Shown here: piece after piece, positions 26,900-34,944 of the stretch
How positions within the stretch are numbered: the stretch's first letter is position 1
Layout of the letters: each line of letters starts with the position of its first letter
Assembly: GCF_014652235.1 (NCBI RefSeq)
Contig: NZ_BMYK01000001.1
Coordinates: forward strand, 62,001 to 126,000
From: Pseudorhodoferax aquiterrae
Lineage (GTDB): Bacteria; Pseudomonadota; Gammaproteobacteria; Burkholderiales; Burkholderiaceae_C
Direction of reading: 5' to 3'
DNA: 64,000 nt
Position numbers and translations under genes: made by a program
Notes under the pieces: model-generated
Seen by the model: the letters and a program-made list of their open reading frames with translations, nothing else
Told to the model about the DNA's origin: nothing
The model's database searches: none

Positions 26900-26936
26900 C
26901 GGATGGAGGGGAAAAAGCGGGGAAAAGGGAGAAAGC

Positions 26937-27173
26937 TCACTTGATGAGCTTGTGGTCGACGAGCTTCTTGCGCAGGGTGTTGCGGTTCAGGCCCAGCCAT
27001 TCGGCCGCACGCGACTGGTTGTGCTCGGCATGCTGCATGACGACCTCGAGCATGGGGCGCTCGACGGCGCGGATCATCATGTCGTAGACGCCGTTCGGTT
27101 CGATGCCATGCAGGTCCTTCAGGTAGGTTTCCAGGCTGCTGCGCACGCACTCTTCGATACTCTTCTTGCTCAC
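26937..27173 (-). CDS. fis: Fis family DNA-binding protein
   Basis: 78-residue nucleoid-associated regulator. The C-terminal helix-turn-helix is [26 protein letters not shown]. The N-terminal arm is shorter than in E. coli Fis (98 residues), as in other betaproteobacteria. The start is GTG at 27173, overlapping the dusB stop as GTGA (TGA at 27172-27170). The dusB-fis pair is ancient in proteobacteria; here purH follows. Fis likely tunes growth-phase expression of rRNA and other promoters. Confidence 0.93.
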   Translation of the reverse strand: MSKKSIEECVRSSLETYLKDLHGIEPNGVYDMMIRAVERPMLEVVMQHAEHNQSRAAEWLGLNRNTLRKKLVDHKLIK

Positions 27174-28207
27174 GCTGCGCTCTCCTCCAGAAGTTCGTCG
27201 CTGGGGACGGTGACGGGCATGCGCTCCTGAAGGCTGCCCATCTCGTCCATGAATTCGGCCACAGCGGCCAGTTGTTCGGTCGGCTGCTCGAGCCGGTTCA
27301 TGCGCTGGCGGAACGCCTCGCCGCCCGGCAGCTGGCGCACGTACCAGCCAATGTGCTTGCGCGCCGAGCGCACGCCCGTGTACTCGCCGTACAGCGCGTA
27401 GTGCTCGGCCAGGTGCTCCAGCAGCAGGCGGCGGACCTCGGCCACGAGTGGCGGCGCCAGGTGTTCACCGGTCGCCAGGAAGTGCACGACCTCGCGGAAG
27501 ATCCAGGGCTGGCCCTGGGCCGCACGGCCGATCATGACGGCGTCCGCGCCCGTGGCGTCCAGTACTTCGCGCGCACGTTGCGGCGTGGTGATGTCGCCGT
27601 TGGCCACGACCGGCACGCGCACCGCGGCCTTCACGGCGGCGATGGTCTCGTACTCGGCCTGGCCGCTGTAGCCCTGCTCGCGCGTGCGGCCGTGCACGGT
27701 CAGCATCTGCACGCCCACGCTCTCGAAGGCGCGCGCCAGCACCACGGCATTGCGCTGCTCGGCGCACCAGCCGGTGCGCATCTTGAGCGTGACCGGCACG
27801 TTCTGCGGTGCGCAGACGGCCACCACGGCCTCGGCGATGGCCACGGCCAGCGCCTCGTTCTGCATCAGGGCCGAGCCGGCCCACTTGTTGCAGACCTTCT
27901 TGGCCGGGCAGCCCATGTTGATGTCGATGATCTGGGCGCCGCGCTCCAGGTTGTAGGCGGCGGCCTCGGCCATCATCTCCGGATCGGTGCCGGCGATCTG
28001 CACGGCGATGGGTGCCACCTCGCCGGTGTGGTCGGCGCGGCGCGACGTCTTCAAAGACGTCCACAGGTCGCGCCGCGAGGTCACCATCTCGCTGACCGCG
28101 TAGCCGGCCCCGAGCTGCTTGCACAGCCGGCGGAACGGGCGGTCCGTCACCCCGGCCATGGGGGCGGCAAACACGTTGTTCGCCAAAGTGAACTGGCCGA
28201 TCTGCAT
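27170..28207 (-). CDS. dusB: tRNA-dihydrouridine synthase B
   Basis: 345-residue FMN-dependent enzyme reducing uridine in the tRNA D-loop. Family motifs: NNVFAAPMAGVTDRPFRRLC at the start, VQIAGTDPEMMAEAA, the catalytic cysteine in DINMGCPAKKVCNKWAGSALM, TVHGRTREQGYSG, VVANGDITTPQRA and MIGRAAQGQPWIF. First gene of dusB-fis-purH. Divergent from yqaA; the promoter region is 28208-28327. Confidence 0.95.
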   Translation of the reverse strand: MQIGQFTLANNVFAAPMAGVTDRPFRRLCKQLGAGYAVSEMVTSRRDLWTSLKTSRRADHTGEVAPIAVQIAGTDPEMMAEAAAYNLERGAQIIDINMGCPAKKVCNKWAGSALMQNEALAVAIAEAVVAVCAPQNVPVTLKMRTGWCAEQRNAVVLARAFESVGVQMLTVHGRTREQGYSGQAEYETIAAVKAAVRVPVVANGDITTPQRAREVLDATGADAVMIGRAAQGQPWIFREVVHFLATGEHLAPPLVAEVRRLLLEHLAEHYALYGEYTGVRSARKHIGWYVRQLPGGEAFRQRMNRLEQPTEQLAAVAEFMDEMGSLQERMPVTVPSDELLEESAA

Positions 28208-28327
28208 GCAGGGTGAAGGGGAGGGGGCGGAGGCGGGGGAGAGATTCTAGCTGCCTCAAATTTCAGCAATTGAAACGGTTGCCTGCCTACAAGGCGGGCG
28301 CTGGGCGGGCCCTATACTGCCCCGCTC

Positions 28328-28807
28328 ATGGAAGCCTGGCTGAACCAACTGCTGAGCGCGCTGGCGCTGCCCGAGTTCGGCCTGAGCACGGTGTTCGTCG
28401 TGTCCTTCATCTCGGCGACGCTGCTGCCGCTGGGTTCCGAACCCGTGGTGTTCGGCCTGGTCAAGCTCAACCCGGAGATGTTCTGGCCGGCCATCGCGGT
28501 GGCCACCGTGGGCAACACGCTGGGCGGTGCGGTGGACTGGTGGCTGGGCTATGGCGCGCACAAGGTAGCCGATCGGTACAGCCATTCCTCGCACCATGTG
28601 CGGGTGCTGGGCTGGCTGCAGCGGCTGGGGCCCAAGGCCTGCCTGCTGGCCTGGCTGCCCGCGGTGGGCGATCCGCTCTGTGCGGTGGCGGGCTGGCTGC
28701 GGCTGCCGTTCTGGCCCTGCCTGTTCTACATGGCCATCGGCAAGTTCCTGCGCTATCTGGTCATGACGGGGTCGCTGGTCTGGGCCTTCCCCGGCGTCTG
28801 GCACTGA
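28328..28807 (+). CDS. YqaA family DedA-like inner-membrane protein
   Basis: 159-residue polytopic membrane protein of the VTT/SNARE-associated (DedA) group. Pattern: FVVSFISATLLPLGSEPVVFGLV with the conserved re-entrant loop and Glu; AIAVATVGNTLGGAVDWWLGYGA; a cytoplasmic HSSHHVRVLGWLQRLGPKACLLAWLPAVGDPLC segment; and a last helix (FYMAIGKFLRYLVMTGSLVW). DedA relatives take part in lipid-carrier recycling and membrane stress resistance; the specific role of YqaA is unknown. A TATACT element sits only 10 bp before the ATG (28313-28318). Confidence 0.85.
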   Translation: MEAWLNQLLSALALPEFGLSTVFVVSFISATLLPLGSEPVVFGLVKLNPEMFWPAIAVATVGNTLGGAVDWWLGYGAHKVADRYSHSSHHVRVLGWLQRLGPKACLLAWLPAVGDPLCAVAGWLRLPFWPCLFYMAIGKFLRYLVMTGSLVWAFPGVWH

Positions 28808-28808
28808 C

Positions 28809-29249
28809 TCAGATCAGCGACTTGGCGTTGTCGAGCACGTACTCGCAGGCCTTGTCCTTGAGCTGGTCCTGCAGCTTGCCCATGTCGAAGGACTTGCCGT
28901 CGCTGCCGCTCAGCATGCCGGACAGGCCGCTCTGGTAGCCCTTGTCCTGCGTCTCCTTGCCGCCGCCCAGGCCGATCTTGCCGAGCAGCTTGTCCTTGAT
29001 GCCGGCCGCGCCGCCGGCCAGGTACTTGCGCTCGATGCAGTACTGCAGCACGCCGGCCGCGTTGCTGGCCGTGCCGCTGCCGATGCTGGGCAGGCCCAGG
29101 CCGCCCAGCATGCCGGCTGCGCCGCCACTGCTGCCGGCGCCCAGCTGTTCGCCGGCGGCGCTCCGGAGCTTGTCGAGCGGGCTGGCCGCGTGCGCCGACA
29201 GGGCGGTGAGCAAGGCGAGCGCAATGGCGCAGGTGCGAGGTACGGGCAT
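28809..29249 (-). CDS. Exported DUF2501 (YjjA-like) protein
   Basis: 146-residue secreted protein. The signal peptide MPVPRTCAIALALLTALSAHAAS is cleaved near AHA. The mature part has a Gly-rich low-complexity stretch (LGAGSSGGAAGMLGGLGLPSIGSG) followed by the conserved DUF2501 core: NAAGVLQYCIERKYLAG, IKDKLLGKIGLGG, GYQSGLSGML and LKDKACEYVLDNAKSLI, with two cysteines that could pair. Start 29249 is preferred to upstream in-frame codons because it gives a clean signal peptide. Function unknown. Its stop is 1 bp after the end of convergent yqaA. Confidence 0.85.
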   Translation of the reverse strand: MPVPRTCAIALALLTALSAHAASPLDKLRSAAGEQLGAGSSGGAAGMLGGLGLPSIGSGTASNAAGVLQYCIERKYLAGGAAGIKDKLLGKIGLGGGKETQDKGYQSGLSGMLSGSDGKSFDMGKLQDQLKDKACEYVLDNAKSLI

Positions 29250-29364
29250 GGTGGCGTCCTGGTCGAGGCGGGTGAGGAACAGCGCCAAATTCTAGGCCGT
29301 GAAGATGACCGGGCGGCCCAAGCGCGCGGCTCCGGGCCGCGGCACGGTCGGGCCGCGCAGATGC

Positions 29365-29386
29365 AAAAAACCCCGCCGAAGCGGGG
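29365..29386 (-). terminator. Rho-independent terminator of the PEP-CTERM gene
   Basis: On the minus strand: CCCCGC (29386-29381), TTCG tetraloop, GCGGGG (29376-29371), then six T residues (29370-29365). It lies 21 bp after the PEP-CTERM stop codon. Confidence 0.9.
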
Positions 29387-29407
29387 TTGGCTCAGAACAC
29401 CGGGCGC

Positions 29408-30223
29408 TCAGCGCTTGTGCTGCTGGCGGCGGCGCAGACCAGCCATGCCCAGCAGGCCCGCACCGATCAGGGCGAGGGTCGCCGGCTCGGGAACTTCCGT
29501 CGCGACCAAGCGGAACGCGAAGTCCACGGTGTAGTCCTGGCCTTCGGGCGTCGCGAAGCCGAAGCAGCCCGCCTGGTAGCCGGCGGCGACGCACTGTGCA
29601 TCGCTCAGCTCGGTGAAGGCCGGGTCGGAGATGAACTCGAAGCTGTACTCGTAGCCGTTGTAGGTGAACGACTCGCCGAAGCCGCCCACCAGCACGAAGA
29701 TGTCGCTGCAGGGCGTGGCCTCCGGTGCAGACGGGCAGGTGTTGTTGGTGTTGGGCGTTTCCGTGAAGAACACGCTGTAGGAGGTCTCGAACAGCTTGTC
29801 CACGCCGTTGGCGGACAGGCTCAGCGTCGAGTCGATCTTGGTCGTGCTCAGCGTCCAGCTGTTGGCACCCAGCGCGGAGTTGTTGTAGTGGGTGTAGCTG
29901 TTGGCCGGGACGAATCCGCCATTGGTGGCGACCATGCCGTCGGAGGGCGAGTTGGTGATCTCCAGGCCACTGCGGGTGCCGGCGGCGATGCTGCCGCCGT
30001 TCTGGCCCCACTGCAGCAGATTCGAACTGGTCCAGTAGCCAGTGGAGGGGTTCACCGGCCCTGGGTTCGTGCCCGAATTCACGAAGGTCGTGACACTGGG
30101 GTCCGTGTCGAATGCGCTCGTCACCTGGTAGGTCCAGTTGGCGACGGGGGCGGCACTCGCTGCCGATGCTGCCAGGACGAGCGCGGCGGCCAGGGCGACG
30201 CGGCTCGGTTTCAAAGAACGCAT
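29408..30223 (-). CDS. PEP-CTERM sorting-domain exported protein
   Basis: 271-residue secreted protein. Signal peptide MRSLKPSRVALAAALVLAASAASAAPV. The C-terminus is a textbook PEP-CTERM signal: VPEPATLALIGAGLLGMAGLRRRQQ (Val-Pro-Glu-Pro motif, hydrophobic helix, basic tail; residues about 244-268), recognised by exosortase. The mature domain is rich in Ser, Thr, Asn and aromatic residues, with four Cys in two pairs (NTCPSAPEATPCS and QCVAAGYQAGCFG); I do not recognise the fold. The start at 30223 is supported by AAAGGAAA upstream. Its presence implies an exosortase and a PEP-CTERM exopolysaccharide system elsewhere in the genome. Confidence 0.9.
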   Translation of the reverse strand: MRSLKPSRVALAAALVLAASAASAAPVANWTYQVTSAFDTDPSVTTFVNSGTNPGPVNPSTGYWTSSNLLQWGQNGGSIAAGTRSGLEITNSPSDGMVATNGGFVPANSYTHYNNSALGANSWTLSTTKIDSTLSLSANGVDKLFETSYSVFFTETPNTNNTCPSAPEATPCSDIFVLVGGFGESFTYNGYEYSFEFISDPAFTELSDAQCVAAGYQAGCFGFATPEGQDYTVDFAFRLVATEVPEPATLALIGAGLLGMAGLRRRQQHKR

Positions 30224-30764
30224 TGCATTTCCTTTGCGTTGGGGGATGAACAGGTCTGGGACCCGGCGAGCGCACATATGCGCAAAAGCTGTGCCTGTTC
30301 TGTTTTTGCGTCTAATCACGCGTACTTGGCGCTACCAAACGGCGCAGAGCCACGCGGATGGCGTCAAAAAAATCGACGCTCTGGCGATTTGCCCTCTTGT
30401 ATCAAAACGAAAATCAGCGTAGGAGAACGCTTACGGTTGGAAACGAGGTGCTGCATTTCGCGCCCTTTTTTGCCTTTGCGAGACCATCTGGACGGCGCGC
30501 CGTGCCATCCGCTGGGGAGACGAGACCGCAGTTCGAGATGTTGATGGTCAGAAAAGGACCGTCGGCAAGGACGGATCCGGGCCGGATTCCTGTAAGAGTG
30601 GCCGTCATCGGAAATCTCCTACATCCGCTGACACGGCGCCTTGGTCCGGCTCTTCGACTGCGGTTTGACGCGCAGCCATGGTGGGAGTGAAGTGATCGCG
30701 GCCTGTGCAGGCTTGTGGCGCTGCGGCGCGCCTGCGGTGAGGCGCCCGGCGGCCAGGGGTCGCC
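30224..30764. other. 541 bp gene-poor region upstream of the PEP-CTERM gene
   Basis: No protein of known family is encoded here. Base composition shifts to A/T-rich around 30290-30480 compared with its surroundings. A short inverted repeat AGCGT-AGGAGA-ACGCT lies at 30416-30431. It must contain the PEP-CTERM promoter. A 64-codon minus-strand frame with a good ribosome-binding site is listed separately. A plus-strand frame of 110 codons (30358-30690) shows no family features or ribosome-binding site and is not called. Confidence 0.4.
30414..30608 (-). CDS. Candidate small protein of 64 residues, unknown
   Basis: A frame starting at ATG 30608 has a strong Shine-Dalgarno sequence, TAGGAGA (AGGAG at 30620-30616), seven bases before the start. 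The product begins MTATLTGIRPGSVLADGPFL, has two cysteines (residues 27 and 52) and a basic middle section (KAKKGAK). It has no signal peptide or transmembrane segment and matches no family I know. It lies upstream of and in the same direction as the PEP-CTERM gene, 190 bp away. Could be a real small protein, a leader peptide, or chance. Confidence 0.3.
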   Translation of the reverse strand: MTATLTGIRPGSVLADGPFLTINISNCGLVSPADGTARRPDGLAKAKKGAKCSTSFPTVSVLLR

Positions 30765-30839
30765 TGGTCCCCTCGACAGGAATCGAACCTGTATCTAGCG
30801 CTTAGGAGGCACTCGTTCTATCCATTGAACTACGAGGAG
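30765..30839 (-). tRNA. tRNA-Arg (anticodon CCU)
   Basis: 75 nt including encoded CCA. D-stem GTTC/GAAC, anticodon stem AGTGC/GCGCT with loop CTCCTAA (anticodon CCT, reading AGG codons), and T-arm CAGG-TTCGATT-CCTG. The acceptor stem CTCCTCG pairs with CGAGGGG with one U-G wobble (pair 2-71), and the discriminator is A. AGG is a rare codon in such GC-rich genomes. No integrase gene lies beside it. Confidence 0.95.
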
Positions 30840-30879
30840 GCGCGGGCGCGCATTGTAGGGGCCCCGCACCGGGCACCCC

Positions 30880-33800
30880 TCAGTCGTAGCTCAGCGTGTA
30901 GATCAGGTCCACGCCGCTCTTGAGACCGGCCTGGCCGCGCAGCGCGAGGTTGCGCGTGAGGTCGTAGAAGATGTAGAGGGTTCCCAGGCTGCCGGCCAGG
31001 CTGGCCTCGTAGGTCACGTAGATCTGGTCGGTCAGGCGCTTGCCCAGCGTGAGCGCCGAGCCGCTGGCGTCCTCGCCCGTGGTCGCCCCTTTGAAGCCGA
31101 TCTCGTCCAGGCCGAAGCGGCTGGCGAAGTTGCCACCGCCGCCCTTGGGGCCGAAGCCTCCCAACAGCGCCAGTGCGGCCTGCTGCATGACGGCGGCCTC
31201 GGCGCCGCCGCCGGCCGTGGAGCGGCCCAGCAGCATCCAGGACAGCGTCTCGGCGTCGGTCAGCTGCGGCGAGGAGTACAGCGCCACGCGCGGCGACTGG
31301 GCCGTGCCCGTGATCTGCACGCCGGCCTTCTGCTCCAGGTTGGGCCGGATCGCGAGGATGTTGAGCGAGGGGTTGTCGTAGGGGCCGTTGAAGTTGGCCA
31401 CGCCCGATTCCACGTCCAACTGCTGGCCGTAGGCGCGGTAGCGCCCGTTCACGGTCTGGATCTGGCCCGTCACACGGGGCTGGCCACCGCTGTTGGCGTT
31501 GGCCACGATGTCGATCCTGCCGCCCAGGCGCGTGGTCAGGCCGTGGCCCTGGACCGCGAAGTCGCGGCCCATGTCCAGGCTCACGGCGATGTCCGGGGGC
31601 TTGGCCGGCTGGGCCTTGGCCTGCTTGGCGGCCGCGGCATCGGCGCTGGCCTTCTCGCGCGCCTGGCGCGCGCGGGCCTCCGCGTCGATCGCGGCCGAAC
31701 GGACGCTGACGTCGCTGCCCAGCGTGGGCGCGGTCTCGTCGGGCAGGATGACCACGCCGCGGTCGGTCGTCAGCGCGCCGCGCACACGGATCTGGCCCTG
31801 GTCCATGCCGGCCTGCAACTGGCCCGAAACCGTGACCTGGCGGTCGCTGCGCACCAGCACGCGCAGGCTGCGCAGCTGGGCGTTCAGGTCCATTGCGATG
31901 CCGGACCGGTCGGCGGCCGCGGGATCCCACTGCACGTTGCCCGACAGGCGCAGCTCGCCGCCGTCGCGCGCTGCCTCGCTGCTGACCGTGCTGAGGTTGC
32001 CGGCCGGACCGGCGATGCGCACGCGGCTGGCGGCGCCACCCTTGAGCGTCAGCTCGTCCAGCGTCAGGCGGTTGCCCTGCAGCCGCGCGCGGAGCCGGCC
32101 GTCCTTGAGTTCCACGCCTTCCACTGCCGCGCGCACGGCCAGGCCGTCGGCCGACAGCGTGCCGTTCCATTGCGGCGCGCTGCGCGTGCCGGCCAATGAC
32201 GCATCGGCCGCCAGCGTGCCGTCGATGCGCCAGGCCGGCGGCGCGAACATGGACCACACGCCCACGTTGGGCACGCGCGCCGTGAGCCGCCCGGACAACG
32301 GGGCGTCCGCGGGCCAGGCGAAGCCGCCGCCGGCCGCGGCGATGCGCGTGCGCACGTCGGCCTGCGCCTCACCGGCGCGCGTGCTGTTCCAGAACAGCTG
32401 GGCGCGCACGTCCTCGCCCTGGGCGTCGACCGTGAGCTCGGCGCGCTGGATGCCGGCCGGCGTGGCCGGCGCATCGGCCGGGCGGCCGTTGTCGATGGTG
32501 GTTTCGCGCGGCGTGCCCGTGCCCTCGGTGTGGATGCGCCGGACCAGCGCGCCCTCGCCGGCGCGCACGAGCAGGTCGCCGCTGCGCCGGACCAGCCTGG
32601 CGCTGGCGCGCAAGGGGCCGGTGGTGTCGATGGCCCAGTCGCCGTCGAACACCAGGTCGCCGCCGATGCCGCTTTGCGCCATCTGGGGTGCCAGCGCCTC
32701 GGCCCAGGCCATGGACAGGCCCAGCACGCGGCCGCTGCCGCGCACTTGCCAGGCCGGCGTGGGCGTGGCCGCCGTCTGCGCCAGCAGCAGCGGCTGCCAT
32801 TGCAACTGCAGCGCGTCCGGACCGGGGCCTCGCAGCGTGGCACTGCTGGCCGATGCATCGAGCTGCCAGAGCGGGGATGCACCGCGGCGCAGCATGGCCG
32901 ACAACGGCTGCTGCAGCGACAGCTGCCAGGGCTGCTGGTCGGTGCCGCCGGCCACACCGCTGGCCGAGGCCTGCAGCTCGCTGACGGCCAGGCGCCACTG
33001 CTCGCGGCCCGCGATGCCACCGCTGGCGCGCGTGCGCAGCCGGATCTGCTGCGGACCCATGGCGGCGCGCCCGTCCACGGCCAGCTGGGCATCGGCGGGG
33101 TTGCCGGACAGCCGCGCCGCGATGTCGCGCAGCGCGATGGACTGGGGCGTGGCGGGGTCGGCGCCGGGCAGTTGCAGGTCCAGCCGCGGCGCGGCCAGCG
33201 CCAGTTCGATGGCCAGGCCGCGCTGCACGGTGGAGGGCTGCGCCAGCTGCTGCTGCAGCTGGGCCCAGCCGCCTTGCCAGCGCAGGTCTAGCTGCGCGTT
33301 GCCGGCCACCGACGCGCCTGCGAAGGCCTGCTCCAGCCCGGGCAGGCTGGACAGCCAGCGCTGCAGGGCCGCAGCGTCGCGCAGGTCCACGCGGGCCTGG
33401 GCCTGGCCGCGCGTGGCGGCGACGTCGCCTTCGAGGCGGGCCTGCAGGCCGGGGGCCTGCAGCTCGAGCTTGCCGGCGCCGGCCCGCGTGTCCAGTTGCG
33501 CACGCAGCTGGCCCGCGACACGCGCTGGGCCGGCATCGACGCGCAGCGCGTCGAGCTCCAGCTGTTGCGTGGCGGTGCGGTACAGGCCGCGCGCCTGCAG
33601 CAGGTCCAGCCGCGGCGCGGCCGGTACACCGGCACGTGCGGCGGCGGCCTGCAGGCCGGCATCGAAGCGGACCACGGCGTCCTGCTGGTCGGCCTTGGCC
33701 GTGCCCGAGACGGGCGAGGCGTCCAGCGTGGAGTAGAGCAGCGCAGGCTGGATGCCTTCGATGCGCGCCTCGGCCTGCCAGCGCAGGGGCTGCGGGCTGT

Positions 33801-34944
33801 AGCGGGCCTGCAGCGCGACGCGGCCCTTGCCGAGTTCGAGTTCGGCCTGCGGCACGGTCCAGTCCTGGCCGTCCAGCCGGGCCGTGGCCTGCACGCCGGC
33901 CAGTGGCAGGCCTTGCTTGTCCCAAGGGCCGGGCAAGGCATTGCGCGCCTGCAGCTCGGCCTGCCAGGCCGTGGGGGCGCCAGGCGTCGCGGGCGCCACG
34001 GGGCCGGCGCGCAGCGTGCCCGACAGGTCGGTGCGTGGCGCGCCGGGCACGAAGCGCGCGGCATCGATGCGCTGGAAATCGGCCAGTGCGCGCAGCACGG
34101 GTTGGTGTTGCCAGGGCGCGATGTCGGCGTCCAGCGTGGCGCGCATGCCTTCGTCGCCGCCGGCCGGGGCCACCTGGCCCGTGATCTTGAGTTGCCCGTC
34201 CGGCTGCGCGAGCTGCCCGCGCACCGTGGCCTCGGCCTGCACCGTCAGCGGCGCGCTGCCCTCGACCATGGGCGCGCGGATCGCGCCGCGCAGCTGCGCA
34301 TCGAGGGCCATGGGCGCGGCGCCCTGCAGCGTGACCTGGCCCTGGTAGCGGCCGTCGGCCACTTCCACGCCGTCGAGCTGGAGCTGGTGGCTGCCGCCCG
34401 CGTAGCGGTAGCGGCCGGCCAGCGCCTTCACCGTCAGCGTGGGGGCGGTCGGGTCGGCGCCGTAGACGATCTCGCGCACGTCGAATGGCAGTTCGATGTC
34501 CACCGGCAGCACCAGCTGCTGCAGCGGCTCGGCCGGCGGCTGCTCGGGCTGCGGCGCGCCGGGCACGAGCTGCAGCTTGCCGATCTGCAACTGGTCGACC
34601 TGCACACGGCGCGACAGCAGCGGCCGCAGCTGCCAGCGCAGCTGCAGGTTGGTCACTTCGACGGCCATGGCCGGGCCCTGCCAGCGCAGCCAGGCGATGC
34701 GACCGCCCTGGCGCAGCGCGCCCTCGGCGTCGCGGGTCTGCAGCGTCTGGCCGGCCGGCAGGTGGCGGCTGGCGAACGCGAGCACGGTAGGCAGCGACTG
34801 CGGCTGGCCGCTCCACCACCAGCCGTAGGCGCCCAGCCCGACGAGCGCCGTGCCCAGGCCGGCCGCCGTCCAGCCGAGGGCGCGCAGCAGGCGCCGGCGC
34901 GGCCGCGGCGGCGTGGGGGAGGCCGGGGGCGTGGACGACGCCAT
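30880..34944 (-). CDS. tamB: TamB-like translocation and assembly module inner-membrane protein
   Basis: 1354-residue AsmA-like protein that spans the periplasm as a long beta-taco and works with TamA in outer-membrane assembly or phospholipid transport. One N-terminal membrane helix (ALGWTAAGLGTALVGLGAYGWWW, after a basic/Pro-rich start). The long middle is repetitive beta-strand (LRWQLRPLLSRRVQVDQLQIGKLQL type). The C-terminal DUF490/TamB domain covers about the last 400 residues (GVVILPDE, QPRVTGQIQTVNGRYRAYGQ, LNILAIRPNLEQ, and end GQAGLKSGVDLIYTLSYD). The start at 34944 shares one base with the tamA stop (TGATG). The open frame goes on upstream through tamA, but that is not coding. Confidence 0.94.
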   Translation of the reverse strand: MASSTPPASPTPPRPRRRLLRALGWTAAGLGTALVGLGAYGWWWSGQPQSLPTVLAFASRHLPAGQTLQTRDAEGALRQGGRIAWLRWQGPAMAVEVTNLQLRWQLRPLLSRRVQVDQLQIGKLQLVPGAPQPEQPPAEPLQQLVLPVDIELPFDVREIVYGADPTAPTLTVKALAGRYRYAGGSHQLQLDGVEVADGRYQGQVTLQGAAPMALDAQLRGAIRAPMVEGSAPLTVQAEATVRGQLAQPDGQLKITGQVAPAGGDEGMRATLDADIAPWQHQPVLRALADFQRIDAARFVPGAPRTDLSGTLRAGPVAPATPGAPTAWQAELQARNALPGPWDKQGLPLAGVQATARLDGQDWTVPQAELELGKGRVALQARYSPQPLRWQAEARIEGIQPALLYSTLDASPVSGTAKADQQDAVVRFDAGLQAAAARAGVPAAPRLDLLQARGLYRTATQQLELDALRVDAGPARVAGQLRAQLDTRAGAGKLELQAPGLQARLEGDVAATRGQAQARVDLRDAAALQRWLSSLPGLEQAFAGASVAGNAQLDLRWQGGWAQLQQQLAQPSTVQRGLAIELALAAPRLDLQLPGADPATPQSIALRDIAARLSGNPADAQLAVDGRAAMGPQQIRLRTRASGGIAGREQWRLAVSELQASASGVAGGTDQQPWQLSLQQPLSAMLRRGASPLWQLDASASSATLRGPGPDALQLQWQPLLLAQTAATPTPAWQVRGSGRVLGLSMAWAEALAPQMAQSGIGGDLVFDGDWAIDTTGPLRASARLVRRSGDLLVRAGEGALVRRIHTEGTGTPRETTIDNGRPADAPATPAGIQRAELTVDAQGEDVRAQLFWNSTRAGEAQADVRTRIAAAGGGFAWPADAPLSGRLTARVPNVGVWSMFAPPAWRIDGTLAADASLAGTRSAPQWNGTLSADGLAVRAAVEGVELKDGRLRARLQGNRLTLDELTLKGGAASRVRIAGPAGNLSTVSSEAARDGGELRLSGNVQWDPAAADRSGIAMDLNAQLRSLRVLVRSDRQVTVSGQLQAGMDQGQIRVRGALTTDRGVVILPDETAPTLGSDVSVRSAAIDAEARARQAREKASADAAAAKQAKAQPAKPPDIAVSLDMGRDFAVQGHGLTTRLGGRIDIVANANSGGQPRVTGQIQTVNGRYRAYGQQLDVESGVANFNGPYDNPSLNILAIRPNLEQKAGVQITGTAQSPRVALYSSPQLTDAETLSWMLLGRSTAGGGAEAAVMQQAALALLGGFGPKGGGGNFASRFGLDEIGFKGATTGEDASGSALTLGKRLTDQIYVTYEASLAGSLGTLYIFYDLTRNLALRGQAGLKSGVDLIYTLSYD

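Noticed and set aside
30358-30690. 110-codon plus-strand frame in the gene-poor region
   Set aside because: No ribosome-binding site, no motif, and strand opposite to the better-supported small frame.
30765-30839. tRNA-Arg as an integration site of a mobile island
   Set aside because: No integrase, no repeated tRNA 3' end and housekeeping genes on both sides.
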